This document shows positions 31,601-49,200 of a stretch of DNA of 64,000 bases, piece after piece. The stretch is taken from contig OY754470.1 in assembly GCA_963575645.1 (NCBI GenBank), positions 25,216,501 through 25,280,500 on the forward strand, given 5' to 3'. Origin of the DNA: Xanthostigma xanthostigma. Lineage: Eukaryota > Arthropoda > Insecta > Raphidioptera > Raphidiidae. Under the pieces are notes generated by a model. That model was not told the DNA's origin. It saw only the letters and a list, made by a program, of their open reading frames with translations, and made no database searches. The position numbers were made by a program, and so were the translations under genes. Within the stretch, counting starts at the first letter, position 1, and every line of letters begins with the position of its first letter.

Positions 31601-32408
31601 AAAGTTTTTTGGAGCGATATTTTACATCAATGTTTTTGGACTTTGTTTGGCACACACAGCATAAAGCCCGAGTAACTATCACGTAGCAACGAAATCGTTT
31701 CACAGGGAAAAGGCTGTCCAAGTTATTGCTTCTAAATTGTGTGCTGAATAAAATTTATTCAGCACACAATTTAGAAATAAGAGCATAATTTAATTATGCT
31801 CTTATTTCTAAATTTGCTGAAGTACATGCCATTGTGCTTGTGCATGTGTCTAACTCACTATAGATACTGTAAAAAAAGCTATAAAAACATTGATATTTTG
31901 ATTCAATCGATGTTTTCAGGGCCAATGTTTTCGACATCAATGTTTTTTTTAAATATCGATACACCGAACCACTGATATTTTTCTTTATGGTGTTTGCGTC
32001 CCTAGTTATGTGCAGATGAATTTTTGGTAAATTCTGTAAATAAATATAATAAAAAAAAAATCACCTAGAAGTATCCATGTCGATATCCAAATCTTTGGCG
32101 CTGTTATAAAGGCTCAGAGTTGACATGGCGACAATGTCTTGATTAGTTTTCAATGAGTCGACATAGTTATTCTTAAATCGCTTGTATGCTTTCAAGATTT
32201 CCTTGTCTTCAAAGCAAATTATACTTTTCGATTCGTTGTGTCCGAATGAAGAATACCTATCCTTTATTTTTTTATCATTTAAATTGTTTGAGTGACTAGT
32301 TGGTGAACGACTAGATTCAAAAACGATTTGAGGAACTGAATTCGGGCGCCGTAATAACACACTTGGATAATCGTCCTCAGACGACGACGAAGCATCTTCA
32401 TCCGACAT
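22609..32408 (-). CDS. Anoctamin (TMEM16 family), Ca2+-regulated channel/scramblase
   Basis: Fifteen coding exons on the minus strand, all in phase: 32065-32408, 31139-31487, 30985-31053, 30853-30909, 29192-29352, 28958-29126, 28392-28624, 27700-27860, 26590-26822, 25378-25999, 24673-24878, 24004-24176, 23710-23806, 23495-23633, 22609-22796. Product 1066 aa. The acidic N-terminus ([15 protein letters not shown]) is followed by the anoctamin dimerisation domain ([18 protein letters not shown]) and the ten-helix region ([44 protein letters not shown]). The six Ca2+-binding residues known from mouse ANO1 are present: Asn742/Glu746, Glu795/Glu798, Glu827/Asp831. Ca2+ gating is therefore expected. 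Similarity is high to ANO1 and also to the ANO5/6 group, so channel versus lipid scramblase cannot be decided here. Further 5' non-coding exons are possible. Confidence 0.95.
22912..23160 (+). mobile_element. Repeat family A, copy 3 (anoctamin last intron)
   Basis: Full-length copy in the opposite orientation to copies 1 and 2. It starts TTGGTTGTCTGTAAAGTCGG and ends GACGTTATCACGTCAAAA, and lies in the intron between exons 22609-22796 and 23495-23633. Confidence 0.8.
23171..23337. mobile_element. MITE family C, diverged copy
   Basis: Starts GGTTGGTTCCAAGCAG and ends CTGAATGCTTGGAACATACC. The core has TTGCGCAC and CTGCGCAAGACTG in inverted arrangement, as in the copies at 24420 and 54047. It sits 10 bp from family A copy 3. 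Confidence 0.65.
24420..24588. mobile_element. MITE family C, nearly palindromic full copy
   Basis: About 167 bp. Left GGTTCGTTCCAAGCAGCCGC and right GCGGCTGCTTGGAACGAAC are inverted; inner CTGCGCAAGACT and ACTGTGTACGGTTTTATTAC also pair. Lies in the anoctamin intron between exons 24004-24176 and 24673-24878. Flanking TATAA on both sides is a possible duplication. Ends and TTA-like sites resemble PIF/Harbinger, but this is not proven. Confidence 0.8.
25004..25291. mobile_element. MITE with TTGAAGTAAAACTTCTTT ends
   Basis: Left TTGAAGTAAAACTTCTTT and right AAAGAAGTTTTACTTCAA are perfect 18-bp inverted repeats. Interior sequence recurs, diverged, at 58590-58840 in an Ltn1 intron. Located in the intron before the 622-bp anoctamin exon. 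Confidence 0.8.
26043..26537. mobile_element. hAT-type MITE with intact 8-bp TSD and a nested inverted repeat
   Basis: 495 bp. Ends TAGTGATGTGCCGGAT and ATTCGGCACATCACTA, flanked by GTTCTAAT at 26035-26042 and 26538-26545. TATCCGCGGATAT palindromes sit just inside both ends. The centre (about 26342-26457) holds a second inverted repeat with arms GCACATCGATCTTTGG and CCAAAGGTCGATGTGC, probably another MITE or hairpin. Confidence 0.92.
26894..27305. mobile_element. Family D MITE carrying an inserted family C-like element
   Basis: Begins GGCTGACCATACATG and ends TGTGTACGGCTGGCC (inverted). The middle (about 27014-27222) is a separate inverted repeat with CATGCGCAGTAGCT and AGCTACTGCGCATG arms and GTTCCAACC-like ends related to family C. 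Lies in the anoctamin intron 26823-27699. Confidence 0.65.
27298..27427. mobile_element. Family D MITE, second copy sharing its end with the previous one
   Basis: Begins GGCTGGCCATACACG and closes with CTCGGGCGGTCGTGTGTATG. The 8 bases GGCTGGCC (27298-27305) serve as an end of both neighbouring copies. Confidence 0.6.
28712..28870. mobile_element. hAT (Charlie-like) terminal fragment
   Basis: CAGTGATTCCCAAAGTGG followed by CCAGGGGTCGACGACAACTT matches, in reverse, the right end of the complete element at 56849-57344. The other end was not found. Confidence 0.6.
29955..30438. mobile_element. MITE with CACTACACGCGTGGCCAGCA ends
   Basis: Left GCCTCCACTACACGCGTGGC and right GCCACGCGTGTAGTGAAGGC are inverted repeats of about 33 bp with few mismatches. 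The roughly 485-bp element fills part of the anoctamin intron 29353-30852. It is much richer in G+C than its flanks and contains open frames on the minus strand that are not conserved in any family I recognise. Confidence 0.8.
31732..31812. repeat. Two overlapping perfect palindromes with single-base centres
   Basis: Palindrome 1 is 31732-31774 (21-bp arms CTAAATTGTGTGCTGAATAAA and its complement, centre A). Palindrome 2 is 31770-31812 (21-bp arms TTTAGAAATAAGAGCATAAT(T) and its complement, centre T). They share the 5 bases TTTAG. Located in the first anoctamin intron. Confidence 0.95.
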
Positions 32409-35400
32409 AGTTGCAGTTTCTAGTTGCTTAATATGAAAGAATAATATTCAAGTCACACTGAAATTTTAATTATCAGAAACTAATCTTAAAAACATTATTT
32501 TTTTGAAATTTGATAACTTAAGAAAAATTTAATGTTCTTAGTAAACTTTTCATATAACATTATTTATTATAAAAAATGATTAAAGATAACTAAAGTCTAC
32601 TATTGATCTGAAATGATTCATAAAAAAAATTTAATTTATAATTTCATATCTACTACTTTATTTCACTGGTAGGACTATACTTCATACTCTGTATTTTAGG
32701 TTATAAATATCGGATATTATAAGTATTCTGCACCTCTTAAGAGAGGTTATTTTTACTAAATTAACGATTGTTTTTAATAAATAATAATATTCGATTACAT
32801 TCTTATTAAAACCAAAAAATACTTACCGGCTCACCCTACAACTAGTGTCTAAAAATAAACCATTTTGTTGAAGTCTATTATTATTTGTGTTGTGTAGATT
32901 GTTGAAAATAGATTAAGTAATATTTCTCTATCTCATTTCTATTCAGCAAAATGTATATACATTTCTCGCTCTTTGGGGAAATTAGCACATGTTTCCAGGA
33001 AATCAACCAATTCGCTCATCCTTACAGTGACCCTATAGATTCATGTCTTGTTATTTGGATTTTGGAGCCATTTCAGAACAGATTTTATAGCAAGTCATTA
33101 TATTTTATAGCAATGAATATTTAAAAATCTTGGCACGTTTTGACAAACTTATTTATAAATTAGCCGCTACCAGCGGCTTTGCACCCGATTGAGATGAAAC
33201 AATAAAAAATAGCTTCTCTCGAGAATATCATTTTTAAATCTTGTATATTATTTCACAAAAATAACCCTACGTATTTTTAGAATATCACCCCTGCCATAGC
33301 TTTTTACCTGTCTGTGAAGTGCCATCACAATCGGCGAAGATAAGCCCGGACAGACAGACAGACAAAATTTTTAAAAACAGTCGCTTACGTTCTGATAGCA
33401 TACAAATAAAGTTTTCAAGATTAGCTTTCTTTTTAAAACTTTGCAACTCCATTGTTATTTGTTTAGCAATCCACCGCTTCTACTGTTTATATTTTGAATT
33501 TGAATAAATATTCTAGTCATTTTATATGTCTTCCCCCATACGAATCGACATTCATTTGTTCAGGTAATATGATATAGTAATATTTTAACAGGGAAGTCTG
33601 TTAGTAAAATACACATTTTTTTATTAAATTGATTCTATTGATTATACATACATAACAATCTACACTCTACAGGCGTTCACTTCATAATATCAATACATAC
33701 TACTTAGTACATAAGCATAAATGAAACAACGTCACTTCAGCTAATTGTTTAGTTAGAATTTAATACACTGAGTTAATACATAATAATATGCAGTTATTAA
33801 TTAATAAATCACAGCCTTCTCTGTATTCTTAATACGAAGCCTGACCAGTGTTTAGTTCACGTTTATCCCGTTTGGCACTATATCCGATGATAATTATTAT
33901 AATATAACACAAAGTAATTTGACAAATTGTCACGTATAAAAATATCTGTCATTATTGACTAGCCATAATTAATAATTATGTTATTGTTAATTTTTCTTTG
34001 AAAATAATATCAAAACATTGAGCCGTCAAACACAATCAATGTAAGTTTCTGCAAGGTACTTAATTACTAGCGCCACAGTAGCCATTTTTATTACGGTCAT
34101 TTTGAAAATAATCAGGCCGCGTAGAAAATACATAATTTTTCTCTCATCCAGAAGGCCGTACAATAAATAATCGGTAATTTATTATTAATAATAATTAATA
34201 AATTGATAATGTCTATACATACATAATACAAAACTCCGCCATTTCTCTACAAACATCGACTGACTAGAGTTGTACACACACCATGTTATATTTTGTTTTC
34301 TAATATCAATAATACGTTATTTTTTTAAATATAAACAAAATGTTAAATCTTTCTATACATATAAAGTTTTATTATAATACGTATTAACACGTTAACTGTC
34401 TCGATGTTATAAAAAACATAATTATCAATTATGTAAGTGCTTGATACAACTTTTTTTAAAGAGAAATGGTACATTTCTGCGTCAATAACATATGTTTCGA
34501 AATTAATATTATTTATTCGAATTATTATGTCAAACGATGCTTCACAAGGCGTGATTAGAAGAAAATAATATTAACAGCTGCTCTTACGTGACAGTTAAGG
34601 TGTTAAAAAGTTATAAGGATCGAATGTATATTTTGGGTTGCCAGATCTTCATTTTGATTTTAAAATATTATGTAAACAGACGTATTAAACATTATTCCAA
34701 GCCAAGTGTAGGTCAGAAGGCCCTTGCTTGTACTGATAAGGAACACCAAGTGTAAACAGAACAAATAAAAATTCACATTTCATTGATGTTTTATTGTTTG
34801 CTAGTATCACGCAAATGACCGAAATTTAATATATCAGAAATAGTTAAAAAATATTTTAATTTTGTTTTGAAATTTCTTGATCTGCCAACCGTATTTTTAT
34901 TTTTTTTTTTAAATTTTTTCAGTATCAGCATTATAGTAAATCTGTCTGAGTGCAAATTTTGATGCTTTTTCTTTCTCTTTTTTATGTTTAGTTCAAATAG
35001 ATATTAGAATAAAATGTTGATATTTTCAGACTGACAACTGCTGAATATATATAGAGCTCTAAAATTTAGATTCAGAATTCTACAAATTATAGTTTTTTGA
35101 AGTTTTTTGATTTTTCGTAAGTAATAGTTAACAGAAGCAACTAGAAACGAAAGTTAAAAATACATTCATTGTTACAATATATTATTACTGAATGTAATAT
35201 TTTTCATATCTGGAGTTTTGAAATCAAATGAAAATTTTGGGCTTTCGCAAATAAATAATTAATAGGTATAACGCTTATTTTGAAACATTCGAGTTCGTAT
35301 TTTTGATCTGGTCAGTGGTCAAGATCCAAATTTGGTAGTAGGAGAACCAACTTTGTAAATTGGTTGCAAGCATTTTTATAATACTGTATAGTTACGTAGT

Positions 35401-35747
35401 TTTGTTTAGAAATATTTTCGGAACTATATTTTCATAGGAACTTATGCTTTCATTATCTACGTCCATTCTCCATAAAAAACATCTTTCTCTTATCAACCTG
35501 TAGTGACTATACCGTTAACAAACTGAAGAAATTGACCGCCATTTTGAGAAATCAAGGTCATGTTGATATACTCCTTGCAGTCACCCGAACGTTTCAACAT
35601 CAATGTACTTATTAATATAAAGTTTGCGAAAAATACTCAAACAACTCAAATAAAGTAACTGTATGTCAGTTATAATAAAAAATAAAAATGTACTAACGGA
35701 ATGATCAGTGCCAAAATAACCATTAAGACAAGAGTTATACTGATAAG
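32409..35747. other. Spacer between the anoctamin 5' end and the zinc-finger 3' end
   Basis: Contains the anoctamin promoter/5' UTR and the zinc-finger 3' UTR, neither of which can be delimited. About 33160-33365 looks like the 3' part of a retrotransposon (GCCGCTACCAGCGGCTTTGC, then a GACAGACAGACAGACAAA tail). The remainder is AT-rich without supported genes. Confidence 0.55.
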
Positions 35748-41104
<5,357 letters not shown>

Positions 41105-43489
41105 TAGGCAAAATGTTTTTGCCTGCGAATGGTTAGAAAACATCTAAGGTAAGAAATTCAAAGTTATTAAAAAAACATTGTTGTTATTCTCTTATATATA
41201 TATAGGTATACAGTTTACATTTAAAATTATAACAATGAATAATAAACTATTTGTAATCGTATTATAAGAGTTCAATCAGAGAAAAATTTCTTTCCTTTGA
41301 ATAAACATTTTTAAAAATTAACGCTTTTACAAATATTTAAATATTCTACTAATTTAAACTTTAAAAACAATTATTAACCCGCTAAAGATTGCGCGCACTT
41401 GTTAAGCATAAACCCGCAAAACACAAACCCGCAACCTGCACGATAGACATAAATTGCAGGCGACCGATTGAAAGTCGTTGCTGGCTGCTATAGTTGAAGG
41501 AGCTGATCTAATGTGCAATACTCCGCTAAACAGACTTTTCTGCATCGTGCTGTGCTGGTCGTGCAGATTCGTGCTTGACAAGGGTGCGCGACCTTTTAAT
41601 CCGGAAGGTTATGTTGGAATTTCACTGTTTTTAACCAATACTGTGAAATTTCTGTACTAAACTGTCGTGCAGTCGAACATATCCAACCGTTCAAAATTGA
41701 ATGGCATTTGAAGACTATACGATTTGAACAACACAAAGATTACAAATTTTGTTTTGAAGTTTATTGAAAAATACAGTGCAATTACATATATGTACATATT
41801 TTAAAATGTGCAATTTTCGAAATTATTTTTTATTGAATATTGTATCAAATCCGAATGTTTTCAAAACATTTTTAGAGGATTTTTTATAATCTTATTTATC
41901 GTAGTTGTGAACAAAATTAGTAAAATAAACTTTATAGTGAAAATAATTGAAACAATTTAATAAGTTTTACCAATTGTACCCATTCCCAACATTTAAAAAA
42001 AAATGGAATTAAAAAAAATATAGGTATGCGTAACCCGTATTCCTTACAGTAAAATGCATTAATACAAAATGAAAAAACATGCGCGTGTTTGTGAAGCATT
42101 AAAAGAAAGTGATTTTTGTGGCATGGTGACGCGTTAATACGAATTCGTTCAAGAATAAAGAATATATTCTTCAGGCGTGCTTTAAAACCCCAACAATTTA
42201 AATAATAAAAAACAGTGAGAACGCATTCTTAAAAAAATAATAATTCCTTATTCGGTTAAGATTATGCGTTTCTGAATACTCATGTATATTAAGAAATTAA
42301 TGTTGTCAGTAAAAGAGGGCGTGATTACTGTTTCTGGAAGTATTCGCAGTTATTAGAATTATGAATAATAATTAATTAACTCAATATCTATTATTATTAT
42401 TATTAAAACAGTTGAATAGGTACAAGTGAATCAATAATAACAACTTACCCAATTATGAGCATACAGATTAATTTAACAATTACATGTGATTTAAAAACTA
42501 ACCGTTGTTCTCAGTGTTTAGGCCAAGGTCTTTTCACTTTCAATATTCACTTTCACTTTTATTTTCATCCCTTAACGCCATTACGGATTGTACGTTGAAA
42601 ATTTTGTACACACGATTGTTAAATCCGAAATATTACAGTTACGATTGTCATAATTTTATTGTTGTTTGTTGGGAGGTGATAATATAATATATTTTTTTCT
42701 ATGGTGTTCTAAAGGTGGAGGCATCCTGCGACGTTGTACTATTAACCCCACATCCCCCTACTGTCCTGCATATAGCAAACAGAAGACAGAATCGGTAACC
42801 TGCGGCAGAAAAGCGAGATAACACGAGTAAATGAAACAGTTCGGTTCCATTCGGTATTCTACTGAAACGGAATAAACAGATCATTTTTTATAGCATTGTA
42901 ACGTTAGCTTAGTGTAGGAATGAATCAATGCATTATCTATAATGCGGCAATCCACTGGTTCGTTTCTATATTAGTATAAAAATGGATCAATTATTAATTA
43001 TTGAAGAGTTCTAATCAGGCGTTAATCAAAGATTTGAACTATTAATTAATATGACCAATTTAAACTTTAAATTAAATACCATTTTTTTAATGATCACTAA
43101 TTGCTAAAGTTGCTTTTGCTAATTGATTCTTTCAGTTAAAATATTAGTTTTTAAACTGAAGCTTTATTGGTGTTCTAGTTCGGCTCTCGCACACAGTCAA
43201 ATTTCATGTTAGTTATACATAATTGTTATGAAGACGCTAATGATCTCAATCCTCGAACGTCTATAATCTGCAATCTCTCTCACTTTACATAGTCGCATAT
43301 AGGTATACGAGTCATTAATTGTATCGCATAGTTGAAAACACCGAATAAATAAAATATTGATGGTGATAATTTTTTTTCTTCTCTTTTTTAACTTCTGTGA
43401 ATATGCAGAATGTGCTTATTCGTCAAATTTTTTCAGTTTTGTTAAAGAAAAAATATAAATCAAACATTGTTTAATTGTTCAGCACCGAC

Positions 43490-43512
43490 ACTTCCACCAT
43501 GATGGTGGAAGT
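43490..43512. repeat. ACTTCCACCAT hairpin, copy 2
   Basis: ACTTCCACCAT-G-ATGGTGGAAGT, the same 11-bp arms as at 36443-36467 with a different loop. Confidence 0.7.
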
Positions 43513-44589
43513 TTCGGGCTCACGGGTTGTATTATACTAATATTACATATTTTATAAAATTATCAAATATTTTGTAAAAGACAAAGAGTACAAGGTTTCC
43601 GTTGAAAGTGAACAATTAATTCTGAAAAAATGTACCTATTTTTTAAAATCTTTTTTAAAATGTCTTTATCAAGCATCTTCGAAAAGCATTGTAGAAAATA
43701 ACTGATTTATTCATTTATATATAAATAATTAAGTAGAAAACGGTGTTATTATCTTGCTTTGTGTGAATTAAAGATTGATTACTGATCTCATTGAATTGGC
43801 AATAAACACAGGACTTGAAAAATATCGAAGCAAAAAATTGCGACCATTGATTATTTTAGCAAGGACTTAATAAATCACAGATTAATTAAGTATCAATATG
43901 TGTTACGGAATGAACCGAACGTGTTGAATCTAACAATGGCGATGCAAGCGAGGTCGTCGCGCGCGCTAAGGGAGATCAATAAGCCAGCGATTTGTGCTCT
44001 AAAACCCGGATACTCCCTTCTTTTCTCTGTCGCCCTTATTATTATCATACAGTTGCCTAACCCACAACCCTGCAGTCTATCTCACTTCAACTCGCGTTTT
44101 TGCAGCATTCGACTAGGTATAGTTGTGGTCCGTTGATTGTATTTGACCTGTGCGTCATCTAATTCATCACGTCATTACAGTTATTTCAGTAAACAAAACA
44201 ACGAATTCAAACGGCGCACTTTTCATTCGCTGAAACAATCAAATGATACGAACAGGAGTAAATGCGTAATCCGAGTGATATGACTCTTACGATCCCAGTT
44301 GTTCAGCGTCTATAATCTTCAAATTTCAATATAGCTATCTCTCTAATCTGAATGACTTTGATAAACAATTTGTTATTTATATAATATATATTTATATTAT
44401 TTGATTAATCACGAAATGATTTGTCATTCAATATATTCATCATTTGCATTATTTTTATATCGCATGTTTTGTTCTATTCTTACCTCATTTTTTTTAAAAT
44501 ATATTTTCGACTTCTATGCTAATACAAACATGCATCATTAAGTGCTTCTTTGAAAAACGTGATGTTTGATCGTTTACAGTTTGTTACAA

Positions 44590-44674
44590 CCCCGACAAGC
44601 GTCAAATATGAAAGTCGTTACGTTTACAAGCTGCTTGTAAACGTAACAACATCCATATTTGACGCTTGTCGGGG
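44590..44674. repeat. 85-bp near-perfect hairpin with single-base centre
   Basis: Arms of 42 bp (outer ends CCCCGACAAGCGTCAAATAT and its complement) pair at 39 positions around a single T at 44632. The three mismatches cluster in the middle of the arms. No loop of the size usual for a microRNA precursor. Confidence 0.9.
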
Positions 44675-46223
44675 TCCGGGAATCTTCTAATCTAAATATA
44701 AGTCTTTTTTGGTCATCTGAACTTTTATAAACAAAAATTAAAAAGTTATAAATTCGTCAGTCGATTGCCCGCAATTTCTGTGTAGCCATGCTAGACAGAT
44801 CTGGTATGCTAGTGATTTCGTCAATTAATTTTTATTGATAAAACTACTTCAAAACTTCGAAATATCTGCCACACACGAAACTTGCAATACAAGTTGCTGA
44901 TTCGTGTTGGTCTAGTGTGCGACATTGCACAGACTTCAGATTTGTAGTGTGCCGGTCCGTGCTTAACAAGTGTGCGCGGTCTTAAAAGCGTAAACGAAAT
45001 ATATTTTTGAAAATTTTCACTATAGTTTTTAGTCTTTGTTAAAAAAAAAACAAACCTCTGGAAAAACTAGTGAAATTAGTATTATATTGAGTAGGTATTA
45101 GTTAAGTTACTTCGAGTTACATCGAGCTTCGATCACTTGAAATAGTGTAATGTACTATAAGGTTTGTAATTCATAAGACAAGGCGGTATGATATTATATA
45201 TCTATCCTGTTCTCACCTTTTAGAAGCTTCATTTAGATAAGAGTTCATGGCCGAAACGTTCAAGGTTTGGTTTCCTATACATCTTTATATTATGTAAGTA
45301 TGTGTAGGAGGTCTCCCAGTCCCATGCCAAAGTTATGTTGTTTTGATATTAACCTGATATAAGCACGATACAAAAGCTCATAAAGCTTCCTATAAAACAG
45401 TATTCTTAATTAAACAAGACTTAAAATATTTTATCGATTTCTCGTGGACTGATTGTCCATAAAGCTTCTATTATAAATAACTACTATATACAGAAAAATA
45501 TTTAAGCTTTATATTTATTCTGTTTTTCCTATTTTTTTAAGCATAGGTAAGTAAGGTTTAAATTGTAAGTGCCTTTTTATTTCTTAAAAAAATGTGAGCC
45601 GTCGCAGGACACGTGGCAGATGTGAAACAAATTTAAGCGAAATTCTAATAACTAAATTTTGCCCTGACATCTAACAAAATTCTGGTAACTAAATTAAGCG
45701 TTTCACCAAACGCCATGTTCGCCATTCCAATATACGCACTATCCTCCATAATACGCACACAGCAACTATTCAACTAACAAACATATTCTGTCCAACGCAT
45801 ACACACTAAACCTAAGGATGGGGGAGGGGGGTATAGACGTTCGACAACTGATTGGCGTCTATTAGTGTGAAGTGACGGACACCCCTCTCGTCCAGTTTGC
45901 CACGCTAATATGTGACATCACGTAGAGCAATTTAACTTTTACGCATATATCATGAAATCTGATAATTATTATGAAAACAGCGTTTTATAAACATACAAAT
46001 TGATATGGATAAAAATGGGTTAAAATTATTATATAAAATATGGATGAACGCAGCCTTAAGTTGTTGAACTTGAACGCAACCAAACGCAACGCACCCATTG
46101 CTCAAGTGATTTTGTCAGAAAATTTAGAAGCTGTCAAATTGTATAGAGTAATAGAAATTGTGACTGGATAAAGTGAAGAAGCACTTTTAGTTTTGGTATT
46201 AAATTGTAAATAAATTCATCGTG

Positions 46224-49200
46224 ATGGGCGGAAAACACAAACAAGCACAACGTACAAAAAATAACGCACGTGTAAGTATTTCTTTAAATTTTGAACTAAC
46301 CTCAAAGATAAAAGAACCTTATTTTACGTTTATAACTCTGACTGTTTCGTCAGAAAAGTCGATTAGTGAGTCAAATTGAGAAAATAATAAACACTTAGAA
46401 AATTGTTTCAATACCCAGCCTTATGGGAGTTTTTAGGCATGCAAAATTGTAACTTTCTTCGCACTGAACAAGTGTCTGCTAATTTTCTTGGATAATCTTT
46501 AGATCTGTTTTTAATGTGCTTATTGGAAAATGTATAGAATACTGATATCGATAAAATCTAGTTTAAATCTGAATTTCAGTAGGATTGTTATTCTTTTGGC
46601 GTTAAAGACAGCTAATTATAATGATTTTTTCAGCCATCAAGTAGTGGACGTAGTGCTGAATTACTTGGCGCTTCAATACCAACCTTTGTTGGCTTTTCGG
46701 CTGTTAAAGATGGTGGCTACGTACCAGTGCTACCTGGTTTTTCAGTAAGTACAAATACAAATGAGGAAATTGATTCAAATCTCGACACTAACTTCCAACT
46801 GGTTTTAAAGAAGATGAATAAAAAAGATTCAACAACTAAATTAAAAGTAAGTGTTTTATAGATTCAATGACAACATAATACAAGTTATTATAGAACAAAA
46901 TTATTTTATTGAACGGTTCTTACGTGAGAACTGACTGGAAAAATAATTTCCGCAGGCATTACAGGAGTTTTCGGATTTAATTTCTAAATCTGAACCGGAA
47001 GCAGTAAAAGCCGTTTTGACGTTCTGGCCAAGGATATACTGGGCTCTCAGCATTGACTCGGAACATCGCGTTCGGGAAGCAGCACACCACGCACAAAGAG
47101 CTATCGTATTAAAAGCGCGCCGAAATATTGCACCTTACCTTAAGCAATTGGTTGGCCCATGGTTCATATCGCAACACGATAGCTATGCACCGGCTGCTTC
47201 AGCCGCCCAACAAGCATTTCAAGTAAATTATGTTTTTTTTTCTTTTAAAATAATTTGTAACTTCATTACGTTATGATGTCAACTACTTAAAAAACGTTGG
47301 CTTACAATATTTGCTAGGCTGACCGTACGCGGACAGCTTCAAGCAGTAGAAACTGACCCCTTCAAGCGTTGACTGCATGACGAACTACAAATCTGTGTAG
47401 AAAATATCATACTGACATGCACACGACCGCCCGAGCAGACATGATCGCATCGAGTGGTCAACAGCACGGTGAAATTTGGTCATGACTCCATGTAGTCAAA
47501 CAATTGCAACACATATACTGACTGCTGATGAGAATGGTAATCTAGGCAGCGAAACACTTGTCTTTTCAGGGACACGGGTCTTATTTATTCATTGACAGGG
47601 GCTACAGCCCCAGGGACTCCACCAAAGAGGGGCCCCCACAATAGAGACTTCGGAAAAAAAAAACAAATTCAGACTAGTAAACACTAGTAAACAACTTTTC
47701 CTTTGATATTTTTTTTCGCGTTTTACCTTTACCTACAGTACTTTGCACAAACATGATTATATTAAATATTAACAGAAATCATCGATCTATATTTGTTTCT
47801 CCAATCAGGCAATCAGTAAAATATCAAAATCTTAAATGGCCCTGATATGCACTTGCAATTTACTACCCATCTTGAGGGAGTATCCCAATGGCTGAGTGGG
47901 GTGGTAATCGCTTACATTAGCTTAAAATGGATTTCCGCAAAGTAACGCCTGATTCAATTTTTATTATTTTATTATTATTATTTATTGGAAAACTCGACTG
48001 AAAAAAATTGTCCATTTTATTTGGAAAATAATTTGAGGCCAGGGGTCTCCACTCCTTTGTTGCCTTGAGGCCTCCAGACCTCTAAATCCGGAACTGTTCA
48101 TTGAACTCGGAATTTTCTTTGTTTTCGTCTGCGTCTGGACAAACGTAACAACAGCAGTGCTTCTCAAAATCCGTATTGCAACAGGATTTGAGCGAGCAGT
48201 TGACGATGATTGCTCGAGCGTTTTGTGTGTGTTGTTAGACGATTAACAGCTCAAGCAGACCGTGTACGGCCGGCCTTAGATATGATCGTACTGTACTAAT
48301 AAGGTTCACATTGATAGATTTTTTATTATCAAGTTGCAAGGCTGATTATTGCGGAAAAAACGTATTCAATACATTTTTTAAGCTAATAAAATTGTTGTAA
48401 TCTTGTCTATATTCTTTTAGGATGCATTTCCTCCAAATAAAATAATAGAAGTAATCATTTTCTGCCAAGAAGAAATTTTAAATTACATATATGATAATTT
48501 ATCACTTTTCAGTAGTAATAAGCCTAAGTAAGTATAAACCACAGACCATTAGACGAATGGAACAACTGTGTGTTCCTTATGCGGTAGTTAGTTGCTGAAC
48601 AAAAAAATCCAGCCAATTGGGCGACGGGACCATTCCAACTTCAAAAATGTTGGCATTTGATTATAATAAAGAAAAGAAAATTTCTGGTATCGTGTGAGGT
48701 GACGCGGGTAATGACTAGTATTCAATATGATATTTGCTATTCGTTGCTATGGTTACCTACATAATATGTTCCACGTCATGTAAAAATTAATCAAAGCATG
48801 CCGAACTAGTTTATTTCTGACAGAACAGATCCATAAAACAAAAGAGCTGCTGATTTTTTTTATTTTCAAAATATTTCCGAAACTATGTTTAGAAAAAAAA
48901 ATTTTGTAACGAAACTTTCTTGAAAAAATAAATAGAATAATAAGCCGTTATGAAAAGTATACCGTTATTATATAAAAAGCACCGTTATAGCATGTATCTC
49001 TTGTGTGCATGCGCCGATTTTCCCCAAAAACAATAGAGCTCTTTATAGTTGCATACCAAACATCCTCCCAAAATTTGGTTTCAATCTGCTCATCCGTTTG
49101 ACCTGTATCATGTTCACAGACTAACAGACGCACATAGTTTTTCCAAAAAAATATTTTTGGATTTGGGGGACCTCAAAACGGAAAGATAATGTAAAATTTT

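Larger units (their letters stand above)
41124..46223. other. Divergent upstream region of the zinc-finger gene and Ltn1
   Basis: About 5 kb that must contain both promoters and probably 5' non-coding exons of the zinc-finger gene. Two hairpins (43490 and 44590) are the only structured features. Open frames such as 43900-44136 (+) show no family likeness. Confidence 0.55.

Noticed and set aside
44590-44674. MicroRNA gene
   Set aside because: The stem has essentially no loop and is palindromic to the centre, unlike a Drosha/Dicer precursor; kept only as a hairpin.
46741-46748. Splice donor CA|GTAAGT in the second Ltn1 exon
   Set aside because: The reading frame continues through it into EEIDS, a conserved Listerin segment, so it is not used in the main form.
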